Assembly: GCA_049587715.1 (NCBI GenBank)
Contig: JBAVEL010000069.1
Coordinates: forward strand, 1 to 18,301
Direction: 5' to 3'
From: JBAVEL01 sp049587715
GTDB taxonomy: Bacteria; Bacteroidota; Ignavibacteria; UBA10030; UBA6906
DNA length: 18,301 bases
Positions 15,550 to 18,301 of the stretch are shown here, piece by piece (the first letter of the stretch is position 1; every line of letters begins with the position of its first letter). The notes below the pieces were generated by a model. That model made no database searches. It was not told the DNA's origin and was given only the letters and a program-made list of their open reading frames with translations. Position numbers and translations under genes: made by a program.

Positions 15550-17177
15550 GCGAATATGTGGTGACCGCCCGGAAGTGGCGCCCCATGCGGTTCGAGGAGG
15601 TGCAGGCCCAGGAGCACGTCACGCAAACGCTCCGGAACGCCGTCCGTTCGGGCCGGCTCGCCCAGGCCTACCTGTTCAGCGGCCCGCGGGGGGTGGGCAA
15701 AACCACCACGGCCAGGATCCTCGCCAAGGCGGTGAACTGCGCCGCACCGGCGGACGCCAACCCCGACAATACCTGCGACCTCTGCCGGGAGATCACCGAG
15801 GGGCGCGCGCTGGACGTCCAGGAGATCGACGGCGCCTCCAACCGGGGGGTGGATGAGATCCGGAACCTCCGGGAGGCGGTGCGCTACGGGCCGGCCCGGG
15901 CCCGTTACCGGGTCTTTATCATAGACGAAGTGCACATGCTCACCACGCCGGCCTTCAACGCCCTGCTGAAGACCCTGGAGGAGCCCCCGCCCCACGTGCT
16001 GTTCATCCTGGCCACCACGGAGGTGCACAAGGTCCCCGCCACCATCCTCTCCCGCTGCCAGCGGTTCGACTTCCGGCGCATCCCCCTGGAGGAGATCGCC
16101 GGCAATCTCCGGGCGGTGGCGCATGAGGAGGGGATCAGCGTCGAGGAGGAGGCCCTCCTGCTTCTTGCCCGCAAGGGAGACGGGTCCCTGCGGGACGCGC
16201 AGAGTCTCTTCGATCAGGCGGTGGCCCTCTGCGGGCATTCCGTGACGCTGGAGCGGATCACGGGGGCCCTGAGGGTCGTGGACTCCTCGCTCTGCTTCCG
16301 GCTCACCGACGCGGTGCTGGAGGGGAACGTCTCCGCCGGACTCGCCCTGGTGGACCGGCTCGTACGGGAGGGATACGACCTGAAGGAGTTTCTGGACGGC
16401 GTGACGGAGCACGTCCGGAACATCCTTGTGGCCGGCGTGACGGGCCAGACCGCGCTCATCGAGGCGGGCGAGCAGGAGCGGGCACGGTATGCGGAGCTGG
16501 CGGGGCGGTTCGGGACCCCGGACCTCCTGCGGATGCTCCGCCAGCTTGGAGCGGCGGAATACGCCCTCCGGACCAGCCCCCAGCCCCGGTTCCGTCTGGA
16601 GGCCGAGGTGGTGCATCTCATCACGGGGCGGACCGCCCCCGAGGTGGCGGAGATCCTCCGCGTTGTGGAAGAGCTGAAGAAGCGGCCCCCGGATCCGCCC
16701 CCCCCGCCTCCTCCTCCGCCCGGGCGGCCCCCCGCGCCTTTGCGCCCCGCCCCCTCTTTTCCGCGCGCTTCGCAGGGGGAGGGCCACAGGCCCGTCCCGG
16801 TCCCCGGCACGGTTCCCCCGGTCTCGGAGGAGGAGCTCAAGGCGCGGTGGAGCGAGTTTGCATCGGAGGTGCGCCGCCTGAAGGTGTCGCTGGGCTCGGT
16901 CTTTGAGAGCGTGGCCTTCCGGGGAATGTCCGGGGGCGTGGTACGGGTGGCGTGCACCAACCAGTTTGAGATGGACAGCATCAGGAAGAACAGAGAGTTC
17001 CTCGCGGGGCAGCTCCGCCGCCTGTTCGGAGTGACGGCGCGCCTGGAGCCGGAGCTTGTGCAGGGCGGGGAGGAAACGCCCCCGGCACCCGGGGGAACCC
17101 CCTCCCCCCGGAGGGATGCGGAGCATCCGGTGCTCGGCGCCATCATCCGGGAGCTGGGGGCCGAGGAGGTGGAATAG
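15546..17177 (+). CDS. dnaX: DNA polymerase III subunit tau/gamma (DnaX)
   Basis: DnaX forms the clamp-loader motor that places the beta clamp on DNA. The 543-residue product has Walker A GPRGVGKT at 46-53, a zinc-module region with Cys65, Cys77 and Cys80, Walker B with DEVH at 127-130, sensor-1 ATTEVHKVP at 156-164 and the SRC arginine-finger motif at 169-171. Domain III follows to about 370. A Pro-rich linker with nine consecutive prolines (384-392) leads to a small tau-type C-terminal domain (about 427-500). The usual first cysteine of the CxxCxxC set is Asp74. No A-rich slippery site is visible, so tau is probably the only product. The ATGA overlap with lon is preceded by GAGGAGAGG. ybaB and recR, the frequent partners of dnaX, do not follow. 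Confidence 0.97.
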   Translation: MSEYVVTARKWRPMRFEEVQAQEHVTQTLRNAVRSGRLAQAYLFSGPRGVGKTTTARILAKAVNCAAPADANPDNTCDLCREITEGRALDVQEIDGASNRGVDEIRNLREAVRYGPARARYRVFIIDEVHMLTTPAFNALLKTLEEPPPHVLFILATTEVHKVPATILSRCQRFDFRRIPLEEIAGNLRAVAHEEGISVEEEALLLLARKGDGSLRDAQSLFDQAVALCGHSVTLERITGALRVVDSSLCFRLTDAVLEGNVSAGLALVDRLVREGYDLKEFLDGVTEHVRNILVAGVTGQTALIEAGEQERARYAELAGRFGTPDLLRMLRQLGAAEYALRTSPQPRFRLEAEVVHLITGRTAPEVAEILRVVEELKKRPPDPPPPPPPPPGRPPAPLRPAPSFPRASQGEGHRPVPVPGTVPPVSEEELKARWSEFASEVRRLKVSLGSVFESVAFRGMSGGVVRVACTNQFEMDSIRKNREFLAGQLRRLFGVTARLEPELVQGGEETPPAPGGTPSPRRDAEHPVLGAIIRELGAEEVE

Positions 17178-17229
17178 GCGCTTGCTTTTCAGGGCGTCTT
17201 TCGTGAAGTTCGATAGACAGGAACCGTTC

Positions 17230-18273
17230 ATGGGCGCCGGAAGACATATGCGCGGGGCGGCGGTGGCCGCTCTTGTGGCCTCGATGCAGGCATGGGGCGG
17301 ACCCACGGGGGTGGCCAAGTATGCGGGTGAGTTCATGGCCCTGGGGGTGGGGGGGCGCGCCCTCGGGATGGGGGGGGCCTCTGTGGCCATCGCACAGGAT
17401 GTCACCGCCGGCTACTGGAATCCCGCGGGCCTGGCACACCTCGTGTACCCGCAGGCGGCCCTGATGCACGACGAGCAGTTCGGCAGCCTGGTGAATCATG
17501 ACTACGGAGCCGTCGCCCTCCCCCTGGGACCGGATGCCAGCATCGCCCTGAGCGTCATCCGCCTGGGGGTGGACGACATCCCCGACACCCGCAACGCGGG
17601 TGTGGATGCCCAGGGGAACCTGACGTACGACCCCGCCCTCTTCAGCAGGATTGACCCGTCCCGGGTGACCTACTTCAACGCGGCGGACTGGGCGTTCTAC
17701 CTGAGCTATGCGCGGGGCCCGTCGGAGGATTTCTCATGGGGGGCAAACGTGAAGTTCATACGGCGCGAACTGGGGGAGAACAGCGCGACCGGGCTGGGCT
17801 TTGACGTGGGTCTCTGGTATGCGCCCTTCGAGCAGCTCCGGCTCGGGGCGAACGTCCAGGACGTGACCACCACGTTCCTGGCCTGGGACACCGGCACGAA
17901 CGAGTTGATTTCCCCCACCATGAAGGTCGGGTCGGCCTACCTGCTGGAGGCGCTGGGGGGGAGGTTCGTCCCCGCCCTGGATTGCGATGTGCGTTTCGAG
18001 AACCGCCGCTCCGCCTCCGCTCTGCATGCGGGGCCGGTCTCCATGGACCTGCGCGCGGGGCTGGAGTTCCAGTTCAGGGATATCGCCGCGCTCCGGATGG
18101 GCTACAGCGACGTCCGGCAACTCACCTTCGGCGCGGGGGTGCGGCTCCCCAAGCTGCAGGTGGACTACTCCTTTGCCAAGTTCGACGGGACGGAGCAGCT
18201 CGGCAACACCCACAGGATCTCGCTCCTCTTCACCCTGGAGGCGGAGCAATTCAGACGGCAGGGCCGGCCCTGA
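17230..18273 (+). CDS. PorV/UPF0164-type outer-membrane beta-barrel protein
   Basis: The 347-residue product starts with a basic, hydrophobic leader (MGAGRHMRGAAVAALVASM) consistent with a signal peptide, though the cleavage site is unclear. The mature start has the family pattern GVGGRALGMGGASVAIAQDV (39-58) followed by AGYWNPAGLA (60-69). Alternating amphipathic strands run to the end, including a late LGNTHRISLLF segment typical of these barrels. PorV/PorQ proteins of Bacteroidetes are outer-membrane parts of the type IX secretion pathway. Many related proteins in other FCB phyla have no proven role, so a secretion function is not claimed. AGGA at 17219-17222 supports the ATG at 17230. GTG 17204 and ATG 17248 are alternatives. 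Confidence 0.87.
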   Translation: MGAGRHMRGAAVAALVASMQAWGGPTGVAKYAGEFMALGVGGRALGMGGASVAIAQDVTAGYWNPAGLAHLVYPQAALMHDEQFGSLVNHDYGAVALPLGPDASIALSVIRLGVDDIPDTRNAGVDAQGNLTYDPALFSRIDPSRVTYFNAADWAFYLSYARGPSEDFSWGANVKFIRRELGENSATGLGFDVGLWYAPFEQLRLGANVQDVTTTFLAWDTGTNELISPTMKVGSAYLLEALGGRFVPALDCDVRFENRRSASALHAGPVSMDLRAGLEFQFRDIAALRMGYSDVRQLTFGAGVRLPKLQVDYSFAKFDGTEQLGNTHRISLLFTLEAEQFRRQGRP

Positions 18274-18301
18274 AGCTCCGGCCTGGGGCGCTCCTTCCGA
18301 C

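Noticed and set aside
16698..16705. C8 run in the dnaX linker as a programmed frameshift site giving gamma
   Set aside because: Known dnaX slippage uses A-rich runs. Both shifted frames stay open for tens of codons past the run and no clear stimulatory hairpin or nearby stop was seen, so this looks like ordinary poly-proline coding.
16692..16760. Proline/cytosine-rich stretch as a short tandem repeat array
   Set aside because: It encodes the flexible linker expected between the clamp-loader part and the tau C-terminal domain; no regular repeat unit is present.
17178..17229. Promoter for the PorV-type gene
   Set aside because: TTGCTT occurs at 17182-17187, but the sequence at the expected -10 position (GAAGTT) is unlike the other three candidates. 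The gene may be read from the dnaX transcript or from a weak promoter that I cannot support.
18274..18301. Start of another gene at the right edge
   Set aside because: Only 28 bases remain with no start codon, ribosome site or hairpin that could be supported.

Overview
The window is a GC-rich bacterial chromosome segment with every supported gene on the + strand and almost no non-coding DNA. No tRNA, rRNA, CRISPR array, insertion sequence or phage gene was seen. The outer-membrane PorV/UPF0164-type protein, the DUF4159 and DUF4175 proteins and the style of the ECF sigma factor suggest a Gram-negative member of the Fibrobacteres-Chlorobi-Bacteroidetes (FCB) superphylum or an allied candidate phylum such as Gemmatimonadota, Eisenbacteria, Latescibacterota or Krumholzibacteriota. 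The exact lineage cannot be fixed by eye.

Region 1 (1-5263) is the distal part of a division and cell-wall (dcw) cluster. It holds the last codons of a probable murG, a small two-helix membrane protein, murC, ftsQ, ftsA and ftsZ. murG/membrane protein and murC/ftsQ overlap by a few bases. There is no murB or ddl between murC and ftsQ. ftsZ starts at a GTG behind a perfect Shine-Dalgarno sequence and is followed by a terminator-like hairpin.

Region 2 (5293-10631) is an envelope-associated operon: a secreted DUF4159 protein, a 1141-residue membrane-anchored coiled-coil DUF4175 protein, and an M14-family zinc metallopeptidase. It begins with a candidate promoter just after the ftsZ hairpin.

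Region 3 (10647-13049) is a signalling operon: an ECF sigma factor, a zinc-binding membrane anti-sigma factor and a FkbM-type methyltransferase. Region 4 (13046-17177) is lon and dnaX, overlapping by 4 bases, driven by a near-consensus promoter whose -35 box overlaps the fkbM stop codon. A perfect 9-5-9 inverted repeat lies in the lon leader. The window ends with a complete PorV/UPF0164 outer-membrane protein gene (17230-18273).

The work of the genes is growth and upkeep of the envelope (MurC, FtsQAZ, DUF4159/DUF4175, M14 peptidase, PorV), plus stress sensing (ECF/anti-sigma), protein quality control (Lon) and replication (DnaX). I see no clear new defence or mobile system. The best leads are a shared promoter architecture in three intergenic gaps (TTG, then 23 nt later TAnnTTG), the inverted repeat in the lon leader, a duplicated FtsZ C-terminal peptide motif, and the DUF4159-DUF4175-M14 cluster placed behind ftsZ.
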